Below are positions 21,543 to 32,213 of a stretch of DNA of 64,000 nt, one piece after another. Below the pieces are notes generated by a model, which saw only the letters and a program-made list of their open reading frames with translations, ran no database searches and had not been told where the DNA came from. Position 1 is the stretch's first letter. Each line of letters begins with the position of its first letter. Source of the stretch: Anisodus tanguticus (Eukaryota; Streptophyta; Magnoliopsida; Solanales; Solanaceae); assembly GCA_034509755.1 (NCBI GenBank), contig CM067545.1, positions 44,881,062 to 44,945,061 on the forward strand. Reading direction: 5' to 3'. Made by a program: the position numbers and the translations under genes.

Positions 21543-21876
21543 TTAAGAAAGATTACCTGAAGACCGGGTGAGATGTGATGTGGCTCCAATATCCATGTAC
21601 CAATTTTCATCGGGTTGTTGAAGATTCAAAGTATTGAATGCCTGGCCCAAATCGGTTGGGGCCATGGTGTGCCCAGTGGACAGTTGCTGGGCTGAAACAA
21701 GGTGAGCATGATGGGCATGTCTAGGTGTTGGACCCGAGCCCAAGAGACCAGGTGCCCAAGCTTGCTGGAATTGGGCTCTTGCAGTTGGATATGGACAAGT
21801 TGGGGAGGCCCAAGTTCCCGCATTGGGCCAACCTGACGGACCAGGCCACTGGAATGGTTGGACAGGCACTGGGCTC
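21543..21876 (-). pseudogene. Element B protease region with D-I-G active site
   Basis: After a Pro/Gln/Ala-rich linker, NLQQPDENWYMDIGATSHLT marks the aspartic protease start. The catalytic D-T-G reads D-I-G (about 21583-21591), a C-to-T change compared with the D-T-G of elements A and C. Such a change would be expected to cripple the protease. The frame ends at a stop at 21543. Confidence 0.78.
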
Positions 21877-21878
21877 GC

Positions 21879-22727
21879 CTATTGGGACATGTTGCCCCTT
21901 CTACGTCCTTTGCCTTGCTTTCCATTGCCCCGACCTCTGCCTCCTCGTCCGCCACCGCGATTGTCCCGCTGCTGTTGGTGGTCCGGCGGCGGCGGCTGAG
22001 TGGTGGGGGTTGTGTTCTCAACTGCTAAGGCTTTTTTATTATGCTCATCTTGTTTTGCGTGACGGGTCTCCTCCAAAAGTAATTGTGAACGTGCCTTGTT
22101 GAAGCTTGGTAGTGGGTCGGCCTGTTGAATCATGGTTGCTAGCGTATCATATTCGCCTTTTGGTAGGCCAGCAACAAGTTGTAGGACCATCTTTGTTTCT
22201 GAGACGGGTGTTCCAATGTGGGAAAGTTGGTCGGCAATGAGTTTCAGTTGTTTGCAGTATTCAGACATGTTGGTAAAATTATCAAGACGCGTATTGTTGA
22301 ATTGCTCATCTAAATACACAGCGTGAGTATTTTTATTGTCCTGAAATATTTCTTTCAAACGAACCCAGAGGTCACGCGCCGATGCACCTGGTTTCATGAT
22401 AGTACACAACAAATCTTTGGAGATAGTGCCATATATCCACTGTTTGACGATGGCGTCAAGGCGATGCCACGTCGAGTCTGCAACATCGGATGGGCGGAGA
22501 ATGGAATCATCGATGTGGTCTAGCACGTTATATGCGCATGCATGAATGTAGAAAAGTTCAACCCACATTGAATATTGACAATCTTCTTGATCAAGGATTA
22601 TAGGTATAAAATTCTTGATGTTATGCACGACGAATGCCGGATGAAAAGAAGATGCAGAGGAGGGTGGGTGGTTGTCGAACACACTGGTGGAGGAACCGGT
22701 AGTGTTGAGGGAGGTTGGGAGAGACAT
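21879..22727 (-). pseudogene. gag: Element B gag, 282 codons open
   Basis: The ATG at 22727 (MSLPTSLN) was chosen because the upstream in-frame codons run through the primer site. Open for 282 codons. The capsid-like domain has FHPAFVVHNIKNFIPIILDQ, then YSMWVELFYIHA, DAIVKQWIYGTI, VRLKEIFQDNKN and MVLQLVAGLPKGEYDTL. The tail is Gln/Pro and then Gly/Arg-rich (GGGRGGRGRGNGKQGKGRRRG), a basic RNA-binding stretch in place of a zinc knuckle. It ends in a TAG just before the protease linker. Related elements appear to read through here in one frame, so this is probably a nonsense mutation. It is the best preserved Gag in the window. Confidence 0.85.
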
Positions 22728-22837
22728 GGTGGTCACAAATTGAAAGAGAAAAAGATAGAGGATTGGTGCCGGCTGCCGAGATAGGTGGTGGGGGCGGCGG
22801 CGGCTTGGGGGAAGAATAGAATGGGGTTTAGGGTTTT

Positions 22838-22850
22838 GCTTCTGATACCA
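22838..22850 (-). other. Primer binding site of element B
   Basis: Minus strand TGGTATCAGAAGC directly after the 5' LTR, complementary to initiator tRNA-Met with one extra base. Confidence 0.87.
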
Positions 22851-23064
22851 TGTAAGATTGGAATAAACTCCCTTAGGGATTCCTTTCATTAATCACAATA
22901 TATATATAGTTGTACAGAAGTTGATTCATAATACACTAAAAATCCTAACTTACCTTAAATGGTTGATTCCTAATACAATAAGAATCCTAAGTTACCTTAA
23001 ATATACATCTATTATAATTACAAAATATACTGTAAATATTCGGAGAATCCGATATTCGCTAATA
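22851..23064 (-). repeat. 5' LTR of element B (214 bp)
   Basis: On the minus strand it runs TATTAGCGAATA...CTTACA, 7 bp longer than the 3' LTR because of a 5-bp and a 2-bp indel. Confidence 0.92.
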
Positions 23065-23440
23065 GAAATACATCAATATAACCTGCAAAAGTAAAAACAC
23101 CTATTAGATCATTAGCAAAATCATTGTCGTAAATCCGGATGAGGAATAAAGGAACAAAACATAAGCAAAATTTTCTTCGGCTGGGACAATGCAATAGGAT
23201 CACAGAAGATTTTTTTGACATCACAACTTGTCTCCATAAAACACATGCAAGTGCAATAGTCGAATCCATCTGCATCTATAGTCTATATTTATTGACGGGC
23301 TGTTTTTCAAGGATTCAATATGCACATATGTAACAATAGTGATCTATTTCAAATCATTTGTTTGCTCAACATATAATTCTCCATGTACCAGAAAAGTCGT
23401 TTACTTGGAATTTCTCAAATCTGAGTTAAAAAATACTTAC

Positions 23441-23537
23441 CAAAAATCTGTTGGGCTGTTAAACGCTTCTTGGGGTCTAGTTCCAGCAGCTGTCTAACAA
23501 GGCTTTTCAAAGACTTGAGGTTATGGTTGCCTCATTA
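23441..23537 (-). pseudogene. Exon resembling protein kinase subdomain XI
   Basis: Minus strand codons read LKSLVRQLLELDPKKRLTAQ followed by QIFG, then a good splice donor GGTAAGT at 23441-23436. L-L-x-L-D-P-x-x-R-x-T-A is the subdomain XI signature of Ser/Thr kinases, with the invariant Arg. In-frame stops upstream of about 23537 mean an intron or a break there. The AG acceptor is weak. A possible next acceptor TTTTGCAG ends at 23083, directly beside the insertion site of element B, so B may have split the gene. No other kinase exon was found in the window. Called pseudogene/fragment; a live gene with distant exons cannot be excluded. Confidence 0.55.
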
Positions 23538-23611
23538 AATTCAATGATTCAATTAGAGTTATTATTATCATACACAACACATATGGGAACAAAATCACAA
23601 TCCAAATTATC

Positions 23612-23846
23612 TCATTTGTCTTAAATTATCTATTGTGTTTTTTTTATACGCTTCTTAAGGACACATTAAATAGGAGAGATTTTTTACTATTTTATGTTTT
23701 TTTGAATGTGAGAATATATTTTTTCTTCATTAAGTATTTACTCTATTAAAGTGTTTGTAGTCTTCAAGAATTGCTATTGAAGATAAAATAAGAAAAAAAT
23801 ATTAATTTTATATTGAACTTTTAAAATGATAGATAGTTTAAGATAA
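23612..23846. mobile_element. MITE-like element, degenerate
   Basis: The ends carry a short inverted match: CTTAAATTATCTATT near 23620 and GATAGTTTAAGATAA near 23830. It is small and AT-rich with no coding. Probably an old Stowaway relative; no clear TA duplication. Confidence 0.4.
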
Positions 23847-23959
23847 TTATTTGGGGAAAGAATGTTTATGCCCCTCAAACCAAACTAATTACACGCTCAT
23901 AATCCTATTACTTTCGTACCCTAAAAAAATTGAAACTATTTACCCGAGATGCCCCCTCC

Positions 23960-24151
23960 AATTCTGATACCAACATGATATATAAATATAATGAGATAGT
24001 ATCATGATAGACTTCTCCAATCCTTCTCTTAGTCCTCCATGATACTATCATGGTATATAAATATACTGAGATGATATCATGGATGATCATATTTGTTTAT
24101 TTAAAAAATACACACTTTTCTCTGGAAAAAAAATCTATATGGTACCATTGT

Positions 24152-24185
<34 letters not shown>

Positions 24186-24360
24186 GATGGTATCATGGAT
24201 GACAGTCTTTCAGGGAGACACTCCTCAGGATCATGATACCATCGTGGTATATAAACATACTGAGATGGTATTATGGAGGACTTCTTCAGTCTTTTTCTTA
24301 GTCCTCATAATACCATTATGATATATAAATATATTGCGATAGTATCACCGAGGAAAGAGT
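23960..24360. repeat. Inverted/tandem ATGATACCAT repeat cluster
   Basis: Two diverged blocks (about 23960-24090 and 24205-24355) each hold GATATATAAATATA-TGAGATGGTATCATGGA and its partial inverse GTCCTCCATGATACTATCATGG. A (TA)n run at about 24156-24182 lies between them. The motif words resemble the 86-bp array at 16.1 kb. Confidence 0.6.
24156..24182. repeat. (TA)n microsatellite
   Basis: About 13 TA units between the two ATGATACCAT repeat blocks. Confidence 0.8.
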
Positions 24361-24780
24361 TTGGGTGAGGAGTATATTGGATAAATAATTTTGGATGAAC
24401 GGGTACAATGGGTAATTAGTTTAGAAGAACATGGGATGGATAATTATTTTGTTTTTGAGGGATATTTCAATTAGTTTCCCTAATTATTTTTAAAAAGACC
24501 GACAAATAATTTGAGAAAGAGGGAGTACAATGGGGATTAAATAAAGAAACCCCCCCCCCTTCACCTCCCCGCCCACCCAACCACCACACCGCCTATCACT
24601 TTCATTTCATCCTTTTATTTTGTTTTATGGAAGAAACTACCATGCACCAGCACTACTTTGCCCCAATCTGTCAAAGGTTCAATGACAAAAATACCCTTCG
24701 CAGATTTCTATCAACAGCCAAACAGGTCCTCTATGTGAAGATTCTTGAAAAATAAAACTTCATTCATTCATCCCAATTTC
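24361..24780. other. Upstream region of the membrane-protein gene
   Basis: Holds a lone Stowaway-like end (AAAGAGGGAGTA near 24515), a C run near 24550 and CT-rich DNA. No other gene was seen. Confidence 0.4.
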
Positions 24781-24790
24781 CAAAACAACG

Positions 24791-24799
24791 GTCTTTATA
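24791..24799 (+). promoter_or_regulatory. Possible TATA box of the membrane-protein gene
   Basis: TCTTTATAC lies about 85 bp before the ATG at 24882, leaving room for a short CT- and CA-rich leader. It is a weak match, chosen only by position. Confidence 0.3.
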
Positions 24800-24881
24800 C
24801 AGTCACCTCTTTTCTTTCTCACCCACCTCAAAACCCCACTTTAAGAAAACAACAAATTAACAGTTTCTCGAGAAAAAAAAT

Positions 24882-27800
24882 ATGTATGAATATGGGGAAG
24901 AAATGATAATTGAAAGCTACAAAGTACCATGGTTAATATGGATTCAGTTAATTGTGATGATTCTTCTTGTGTTGCTTCTTTTCTTTGGGTTTAATGTTTT
25001 GGATCTTCCAAATGATACCAGCTCTTCTTCTTCTTGTGGTCCTACTGGTTCTTCACATGGAAACATACCTTCTAATTCAACTTCAACCCTTCAGGTTTGA
25101 AAAAGTTCACTTTATTCTCAACTGGGTGTTGATTAATTTGTGTAATTACTCTTTTTATTTTATGATAAAATTGGAAATGGGAAATTTTCTGTTTCTTTTT
25201 GGTTTGTTATCAAATTTGTTTAATTCCCAATGGAGTCGATAATTTGTTTGATTCTTTGAGTTTATTGAGTTTAAAAATGGGATTTTTTCCTTTATCTTTC
25301 TTAAGTCGATTTTGATCAATTTTGTTTCTGGGTCTGAAAATTTTCACTTTTCTTGAGTAGGTATGAACTTAATTTTTTTCTTTTATTTCTTGTGCAAATG
25401 GTAACTTATTTTGGAGTAATTTCGTTTTTGTTCTAATTTTAGTGGGTTTCAACTAATTAAAGTATATCTGGGTTTTGTTTCTTTTCTCTTCATTTTTTTT
25501 GTGTGTTTTGCAAAGAAAATGAATGGGGAATTGTGTTTGATAGGTACCCACTTTACCTTTTAACTGTTTGATGTTCAATTTTAATTGCAGAAATTCAAAT
25601 ACTTTACTGTTAATTGTGCTCTGGAAAATGCTTGTTTTTTTGGTGTGGGCCCATGGACAATAGTACAAGGGAAAGGTCAAATGATAGATAATATAGGTGT
25701 AATGTACTATTCCCTCCGTACCAATTTATGTGGAACACAATTTTACTTGACACGGAGTTTACGAAAGTTAGGAAAAATTTTAAAATGTGTGGTTCAAAAC
25801 AAGTTATATAAATGTGGCACTGGAAATCATCTCATAAAGTTAAATTATTTCTAGAAATGTGGCATTCTTTCTAGGACAGATCAAAAAGTAAATTGTGTCA
25901 CATAAATTGAGACAGATGGAGTAATAAAATATTCTGGTATAATGAATTTTTGAATAATTGTTTATGAGATGTAAAATCTTTTTTCTTGAGTCAATCCAGG
26001 TGTGTACTTCTTGTTGTGTTTGGAAGCCATTTCTTTATTACTTATATTAGATAATGAGGAAAAAGTTTATGCCCCATTATATCTCTTTTAGAAAAATAAA
26101 TACTCCCTCCGTCTCAATTTTATGTGATTTACTTTCTTTTGACATGTACTTTAAGAAATAATGGAAGATTTTTTAATCTTATGATTTAAAATAAGTCAAA
26201 CATATTTATGTGGTTATAGATCATCTCGTTTTGCGTAAAAACTAAAGTTTAAAATAAAATTGTTGCTCTCTGTCTCTGTCCCAATTTATGTGACACCATT
26301 TGACTTAACACGTAATTTAAGGAAGAAAGGATAACTTTTAAAATTTGTGTGCCTATAAATAATTCAATAAAGTTAAATTTTTTTAAAATATAGAAATGTG
26401 ACATTTTTTTTGGACAGATTAAAAGGAAATAATGTCATATAAATTGAGATAGAAGGAGTATGTCATTCTTTTGGGGAGTATTTTTTTAGGGGTGATGGTG
26501 GTGGGTGGTGGGTTGGGGTGTTGTCAAAGAAAAGAACAAGTCTTTGTCAAGTTAGAGAAGTAGATTGGGTATTTATTATTCAGGATTTACTTATGCCACC
26601 AGCTAAAGCATAAAATTTTGAACTCACTTTTCACTTTCATTGGGAGTAATATTTTCCAAAAAAGCAAAGGTTGAAAATAATGACCAACTCTTGTTCTAAC
26701 AACAACATACCCAACATAATTCCACCGGGTGAGGTGAAGTCTGGGGAGGGTAGAGTGAATGCATACATGATGATGTTTTTGATAAATCCTCGGCTCAAGG
26801 ATAGACCTAAAAAAACTCTTGTTCTGGACCACTAGATGTAATAAATTGAACTGAAAGGAAAATGAAGTAGATAGTTGTTATTTTGTTGGAAGTCATTTCA
26901 TTTCCCTCAGAGTTTGGCATAAAATACTTTCGAAGTTTAAACCTTCAATCTTCTTTATTTGGATAGATTGTCTTGTTATTTTAAGAATCTAAACTTACTA
27001 ATACCTATAAAAATGTTAATTTTACTGATTATTCTGATTTTGTGATACAATTTGTTCAAAATTGTAAATTATACAGCAATTGAGGCAACTAACATAAGTC
27101 TTAATTACCATTTTGCCGAATATTCTCTGTGCTAATGTAGTTAGAAGAATGATAGTCGAAAGTCTATGGTTTAAAGCTTGACCTATTATATCATTGAATA
27201 CTACCTCGGTGTGATTCTAATAATTGAAATGTTACATTGGTGTGATTTTTCATTTTGTTGTATCTATCCAACTAAATGACTCTTAATTCATATCCGCTTC
27301 TGAGTTAGTAAAAAGTATGGGAGTGGAGGGAGAGATTGAGAGGAAGAGAAACAAAATGGATATACAATTAAGACATATTTTCTTATCACCGAGACAGAGT
27401 TTGGTTGCATTTAGCTGGCATTTGTTTACATAAATTATTGTTCAACAATGGCTAACAAAAGTACATGGACATATTTTGTTGGGTTGTTGTCAGCATGTTC
27501 ACTTTTTCAATATTTGATGAAATTTTACATCTGCTGACCTTTTGTACTATAGTTCATTTTTTTGTTCCGAGATTTTTTCTTTTATAAGACTTCTTTATTG
27601 GCAAACACAACTTTGCTGTGTATGGAAAGAGGGCTTTCTTCGTTTTTACTATAGTTTGTTAGATCCAACAAAGATTTACCCCACATTATTAGACATAAAA
27701 AAGAGTGGGGTTGGAAAAAAGGGAAAAAATGTATGATGTTTTATTAAGCTGTTATATTGTATTCTTCCCTTTTTCTTTACTTGATAAATTTTACCGCATT

Positions 27801-28686
27801 CTGTTTTCTAGGAGTTACTTAATATGTGCATTCATTTGTTTGTGATTTGAGTGAATTCCTTGCAATTTAAGTTAATATATCTTTACAGCAGAAATGTGAG
27901 CTAAGACTGCGGACAATAGACTCTTGTAGTCCGGCCCTTCCCGTACCCCGCGCATATCGGGAGCTTAGTGCACCGGGCTGCCCTTTATATCTTTACAGCA
28001 GAGTTCAGGTACCTAAATAGTGGTTTCAGTTTTGTGTGAATAAATTGTTCAGAGTGGAAACAGAAAGACTCGTGATCATTATATCTCTTGGTAGTTATTG
28101 CTGTTTCTTCCAAGACTATATATTTCTCTGGATTGCCTGCAATGAGTCGATGTAAATTGTATTTGGAATAATTAATCTTTGGGCTGAAAAATCTTGGTAA
28201 TTAACTGGACTAATATTGTAACAAACAAGTTGAAGTTACTAGTTACTTAAATGCATCTGCAAGTTACTGTTTCAGAGTACATGTCATTTGTGAAAAGATG
28301 TGAACTTCTTAAAGTAATGTAACATGAAATCGGGATTATTTCCTTTGTTGAATTTAAAAGTGTCTTAAACGTCATTATAGTAAGTAGACTATTTCTCAGT
28401 GTAATTCTCTTGTTTCTAAACTTATTAGTCTTTCCAGCATCTGAACGGAAACCAAAATATTAAAGGGGAAACTGAAGCTAGCACAAGCCATGAAATCGCA
28501 AGGGCAGATGAATCTCAGGAAAGAGATGGGTTTGCAGAAAAGGAGACAAACCTTTTCAAGCTTCTTGTACGTCCACAGCACCCTTGCAATTACTTTGGAC
28601 TGGCCAAACAAGCGTTTCTCAAGTGTTTGGGCTTTGATGCTGATCACGACAATTGTAACACCAGAAGACATGCTAAAGAAGATTAA
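24882..28686 (+). CDS. Two-exon gene for a 153-residue single-pass membrane protein, function unknown
   Basis: Exon 1 is 24882-25094 (71 codons) and exon 2 is 28438-28686 (82 codons plus TAA), joined in phase 0 across a 3343-bp GT-AG intron (donor CAG/GTTTGA, acceptor TTTCCAG/CAT). The protein has a short acidic N-terminus, one hydrophobic segment at about residues 17-40 (WLIWIQLIVMILLVLLLFFG), a Ser-rich stretch at 46-69, an acidic polar middle, and a C-terminal block near 110-136 with HPCNYFGLAKQAFLKCLG. This block looks like a conserved plant motif, with three Cys in the last 35 residues. No signal cleavage site is obvious; a type II or tail-facing-cytosol topology is possible. No enzyme motif was recognised and no function is claimed. 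The ATG follows a CT-rich leader. This is the only intact low-copy coding gene in the window. Confidence 0.72.
25707..25921. mobile_element. Stowaway-type MITE in the intron
   Basis: Ends CTATTCCCTCCGTACCAATT and, inverted, CTCCATCTGTCTCAATTTATG, flanked by TA on both sides (25705-25706, 25922-25923). Non-coding, 215 bp. It depends on a Tc1/mariner transposase elsewhere. Confidence 0.8.
26103..26262. mobile_element. Stowaway-type MITE, one end only
   Basis: Left end CTCCCTCCGTCTCAATTTTA after TA. The right end is missing where the next MITE begins. Confidence 0.6.
26263..26458. mobile_element. Stowaway-type MITE
   Basis: Ends CTCTGTCCCAATTTATGTGA and, inverted, CTCCTTCTATCTCAATTTAT, followed by TA at 26459-26460. 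It probably inserted into the preceding MITE. Confidence 0.65.
26698..26813 (-). mobile_element. Truncated TS-type SINE with 12-bp target duplication
   Basis: On the minus strand it runs from CCTTGAGCCGAGG through CTCTACCCTCCCCAGAC to a TTG-repeat tail (GTTGTTGTTAG), the 3' half of the Solanaceae TS SINE. AACTCTTGTTCT flanks it perfectly (26686-26697, 26814-26825). The tRNA-like head is absent, so it inserted already 5'-truncated. Confidence 0.85.
27893..27985 (+). mobile_element. 5'-truncated Au-type SINE with 17-bp target duplication
   Basis: The body GGCCCTTCCCGTACCCCGCG...TGCACCGGGCTGCCCTT is the 3' part of the widespread plant Au SINE, which ends in T. A perfect 17-bp duplication TATATCTTTACAGCAGA flanks it (27876-27892, 27986-28002). 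Confidence 0.85.
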
Positions 28687-29460
28687 TGTATGCTCTTCTT
28701 CACAATTTCACTCCCCCCCCCCCCCAAAAAAAGACCACCCCAGTAAAGATGAATTCTTGCTGGTCGGTTGCAGGCAGATGCAGGTTAAAACACTGGGTTT
28801 ATTTGAACCCAGTATTTTCAGTACTAAACATAATTTTATGTGTAAATATTTACTAAATTGCAGTTAAGTTTTTGAATATAATGTGTTTAATACTAAGAAC
28901 AATAAAGATTAAACCCATAAAAATTCCGGATCCGCCTCTGGTCAAGGGAATAGTCGAGGTGTACTCAATCTTTCCCAGACACCACCACCACTATAAAAAA
29001 ATGACACACTTCCCCAAGTCCTATACCTTTTTTATTGTTTAGATCTTGAGATTCTAGCTTGTTTTAATGTAATCTTTGGTTTTGCAGGGAAAATGCTACT
29101 ATAATTTAGTGTCTTGAGAGACACGTGCAGCCAATGTACAAAGATTCAGGTCTTGGAAACGAGTTGCTGCTAGGCATTTAAAAAGTGTATATGATTTTGT
29201 AAATCACATGATCCTTTGAAGCCTCTTCTAGTGTGCTACTATAACGTATGGCGCTCACTTTGGAAAGGTAGAAGCTTGTTTCCTTCTATAGTTCGTCTAA
29301 GTGCAATTAACGTCAGGTGTAGTTTTAACCCACAAATGTAGTAGCTCTTTCATGTATGCAAGATTTAACCCTTCATTGATTTGTCTTCTAAACCCTATTG
29401 TCTATCTACCATGTATATAGCAACTTCATATTGAGCTGAGTTGATTACTATTTATTGCCT
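28687..29460 (+). other. 3' untranslated region, probably with an intron
   Basis: A donor-like AAT/GTATGC lies just after the stop codon (28688), and a good acceptor TTTTGCAG ends at 29087. If used, the final exon would begin at 29088 and be non-coding. The stop would be only a few bases from that junction, too close to trigger nonsense-mediated decay. No poly(A) signal was assigned. Confidence 0.4.
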
Positions 29461-29940
29461 CGACATTGTAAGAGCTTGCGGTTGCTCGTTTTAAGATATT
29501 TAAAGGACATACGAATAAATTGCGGTCAATTTTTTTTTTGTTTGGGACAGAGGGAATACTCCAGTGGAGATTGACATCTCTTGGGGCCAGGGATCAGTGA
29601 AAAGATAAAAGTGTTTTAATACTATTATGATATGATTGAGTAGTACATAAATGTGAACAAGATGCATATTTGTAGTTGGTATATGGTTGGGGCGATCTTT
29701 TAATAACAATACTGTATTTGATTTGAAAGAAGTGAACTTTTTCCGTCCAACATCTTTTAGGCATTAGATTCCCTCACAGTACAAGTGATATTTTCATAAT
29801 AATGAGCTTGCCAACAATACTCTCACATGGTACAATATGGAGTATGTGATGTTCTTATAGTAACTACCAGAAACTTGCGATCAATACATTTACATTAAGT
29901 CCTAATAAAATTGATAAGCTCTTTTTTCCCAACAAACTAG
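29461..29940. other. Intergenic, nothing recognised
   Basis: AT-rich spacer with T runs. No supportable feature. Confidence 0.4.
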
Positions 29941-29942
29941 TA

Positions 29943-30040
29943 CTCCCTTTGTCCAAAAAAAATTATCTTAGCTTGACTTGACACGGAGTTTAAGAAATAA
30001 AGAAAGACTTTTGAAATATGTATGATCCAAAATAAGGAGA
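29943..30040. mobile_element. Stowaway-type MITE, truncated
   Basis: Left end CTCCCTTTGTCC after TA, then TTGACTTGACACGGAGTTTA as in the MITE at 25707. The other end is not present. Confidence 0.6.
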
Positions 30041-30107
30041 TTAGGATCCGAATTACCTTGAATCAGGATGTGAACAAATTATATTTGGAGTTGAAGTGGG
30101 ATAAAAT

Positions 30108-32213
30108 TGTCACCCCCCAATCTTGGGAGGGGGGTTTCCAGCACCCAGAGGCCTGAGCGAACCAACCATAGCATCCGGAATCCGTGATATGAAATTTGGG
30201 CCGACATGGCCTGCATATATCCATAACAAGACAAGAATGAAAGACAACCTGCAAACAGAAGAGTCCAAACATAGTATATACAGATAACCAAGGCCATAAG
30301 AAGAGTACTACAACTGACAAAAGGGGCTGACAAGGCCACGACAAAACATATACACATCGTACACTAGTCTTCAAGCCTCTAAGAGTGCTATAATACATCA
30401 AGAGGTCAGGACAGGGCCCCGCCATACCCAAAATACCATGAATATATACAAAAGTACATATGGACTCCTGCAATGCAACTCCGGAGAAGTGGAGTGCAAC
30501 AACTAACAGCTAAAATAGGCAACCTACTGTGGAGGAGCGCCGCTCTACTAATCTGTACCTACGAGCATGAACACAGTGCCCCAGAAAAGGGACATCAATA
30601 TGAAAGATGTACTGAATATGTAAGGTAGTAGATATAAGTAAACAGAAGGTGTAACAATAGGTATATGGAAATAGAAATCAACCTGGAACTCATGCCAAGC
30701 CGCTGAGGGCATAACCTATCACAATCATGTGTATATATATGCATGTCTATAAAAATCACGTAGTTCAATGGGGCTAATCATATCATAGTATATCGTACCC
30801 GGCCTCAATGAGAACTCGGTCGTACCCGGATTTAATATGACTCGGTAATGTCAAAACCAGTTGCAGTGGTGTGCACATATAAGCACGATTCCCGGCCGAC
30901 TATAGCGCGACTCGGTAAGAAAATATATATAAGTGCAATGCAAGACAAACTTCCAAGGACATCACAAGCAGAGTTGGAGTGACCTATCATTATTATCCTC
31001 CGATTATTGTTATTAACGCTACGTTCATGAATCTCAATACAACTAATTTTGAATATAGAACCCAAGAAATGCTAGGGACTAGAAATACCCAAGGATTAGG
31101 ATCAATTTTATCAGGAAAGACTAATCGTTATACGATTTCACAAATGGAACTCTATCTAAAGAAACAATTACATCAAGTCATGCCAAGAAGGAAAGTTGCC
31201 CTACATACCTTGTCGATGAAGTTAGTTATGTTTCGTGGGGTCGTACATGTGGTATGAATGATTATCTACATTAAACGACGGATTTGAATCATTACTAAGC
31301 TCATACTTCATAAAAGATTTCACTTAAGAAATTCGTCGAGCAACTTCTGTGCGTGAAATTCTAAAGTTACCCTACCATGGATTCTTAGTCAAATTAACAC
31401 CATCATCATCCCTAACTCATTTCTTCAACTTCACAACCTCGCCAACATGATTCGATATTAATATTTACTATTCAGCTCAACCAACAATACCAAACAACAA
31501 GTTGACATAACTTTATATCACAAAAGATGTTTCTCTAAGATCATATTCACCAAACTCCAAAAGTTTCCAAGTTACTTCCACCAATCAATCAAGCCAAGTT
31601 AGAAGAATCTAAAGAACACATAGAAGGGGTTAAACCTTACCTTAACTTGTCAAAAATCTCTCTACAACAACCTTCAACTCAATCTCAAAGTAGTATGTAG
31701 CTTTGCTGAGCTAGCTAACGAAGATTCTGAGGTGTTCTTGACCCTTAATGGGAGAAACCACCTTGGATACTTGCCGAGCTAGCTAGCTAGCTTTGCCGGG
31801 CTCGGAGAATGTTTGAGAGGGTTCAGAGAGCTCAAGGGTCGGAAATGATATGAGAAATGAAATTGACCGACTTTTGGCCTTAAATAAGCCATCAAACCGC
31901 CTCACATATGCGGATGCATATACCATATGACACCGCATATGGTGGCAGTGAGGTGGGTAAGATAAGGCCTTAATCTGTGTCCACTTCCGCGAGGCGGAAT
32001 GACATCCGCGACACAAAACCCGTGGCGTGTCGTCGAAACTTCGTCAATCTTTGTCGAGTTGTATTTCCTTTGGTCCTATTCACTTCCAACCTTCCAAAAT
32101 AATTCATTAAAATCCTTATACATCATACGAATCCTCATAAATGAGTTCAAGTTCTCACGACTCACGTCGGCTGGCTATACTCTCATTCAAGTGCGAAACT
32201 AGGGGGCGTAACA
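30108..32213 (-). mobile_element. Ty3/gypsy-type solo LTR, 2.1 kb
   Basis: On the minus strand it runs TGTTACGCCCCCTAG at 32213 to GGGGGGTGACA at 30108. The 5-bp flanks are AAAAT and AAAAC, one mismatch from a target duplication. It shares with the other gypsy LTRs here the block around GTCCCTTTTCTGGGGCACTG (near 30585) and a GC-rich CCGC-GAGGCGGAA stretch near 31990. No internal region adjoins it. The A-rich stretch 31780-32000 and small frames are part of it. Confidence 0.78.

Larger units (their letters stand above)
17978..23064 (-). mobile_element. Full-length copia retrotransposon B, degenerate
   Basis: 5087 bp on the minus strand: 5' LTR 22851-23064, primer site, gag, PR, INT, RT, RH, 3' LTR 17978-18184. 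A perfect target duplication GAAAT flanks it (17973-17977, 23065-23069). Between the LTRs I count about eight base changes and two small indels in some 207 bp, so it is older than element A. Both LTRs begin TA rather than TG on the minus strand. The frame is broken by a stop at the end of Gag, a protease active-site change and several frameshifts. Gag is most like that of element C. Confidence 0.95.
25095..28437 (+). other. Intron of the membrane-protein gene
   Basis: GT-AG intron, T-rich on the plus strand as plant introns are. It has accepted at least three Stowaway-type MITEs and two SINE fragments. Open frames inside it have no recognisable content. Confidence 0.65.

Noticed and set aside
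25585..25854. Alternative exon of the membrane-protein gene
   Set aside because: The frame runs into a Stowaway MITE and no donor was found; joining exon 1 directly to 28438 gives a cleaner protein.
30063..30473. 136-codon minus-strand frame
   Set aside because: It lies within the gypsy solo LTR and starts near its end; LTRs of this kind do not code.
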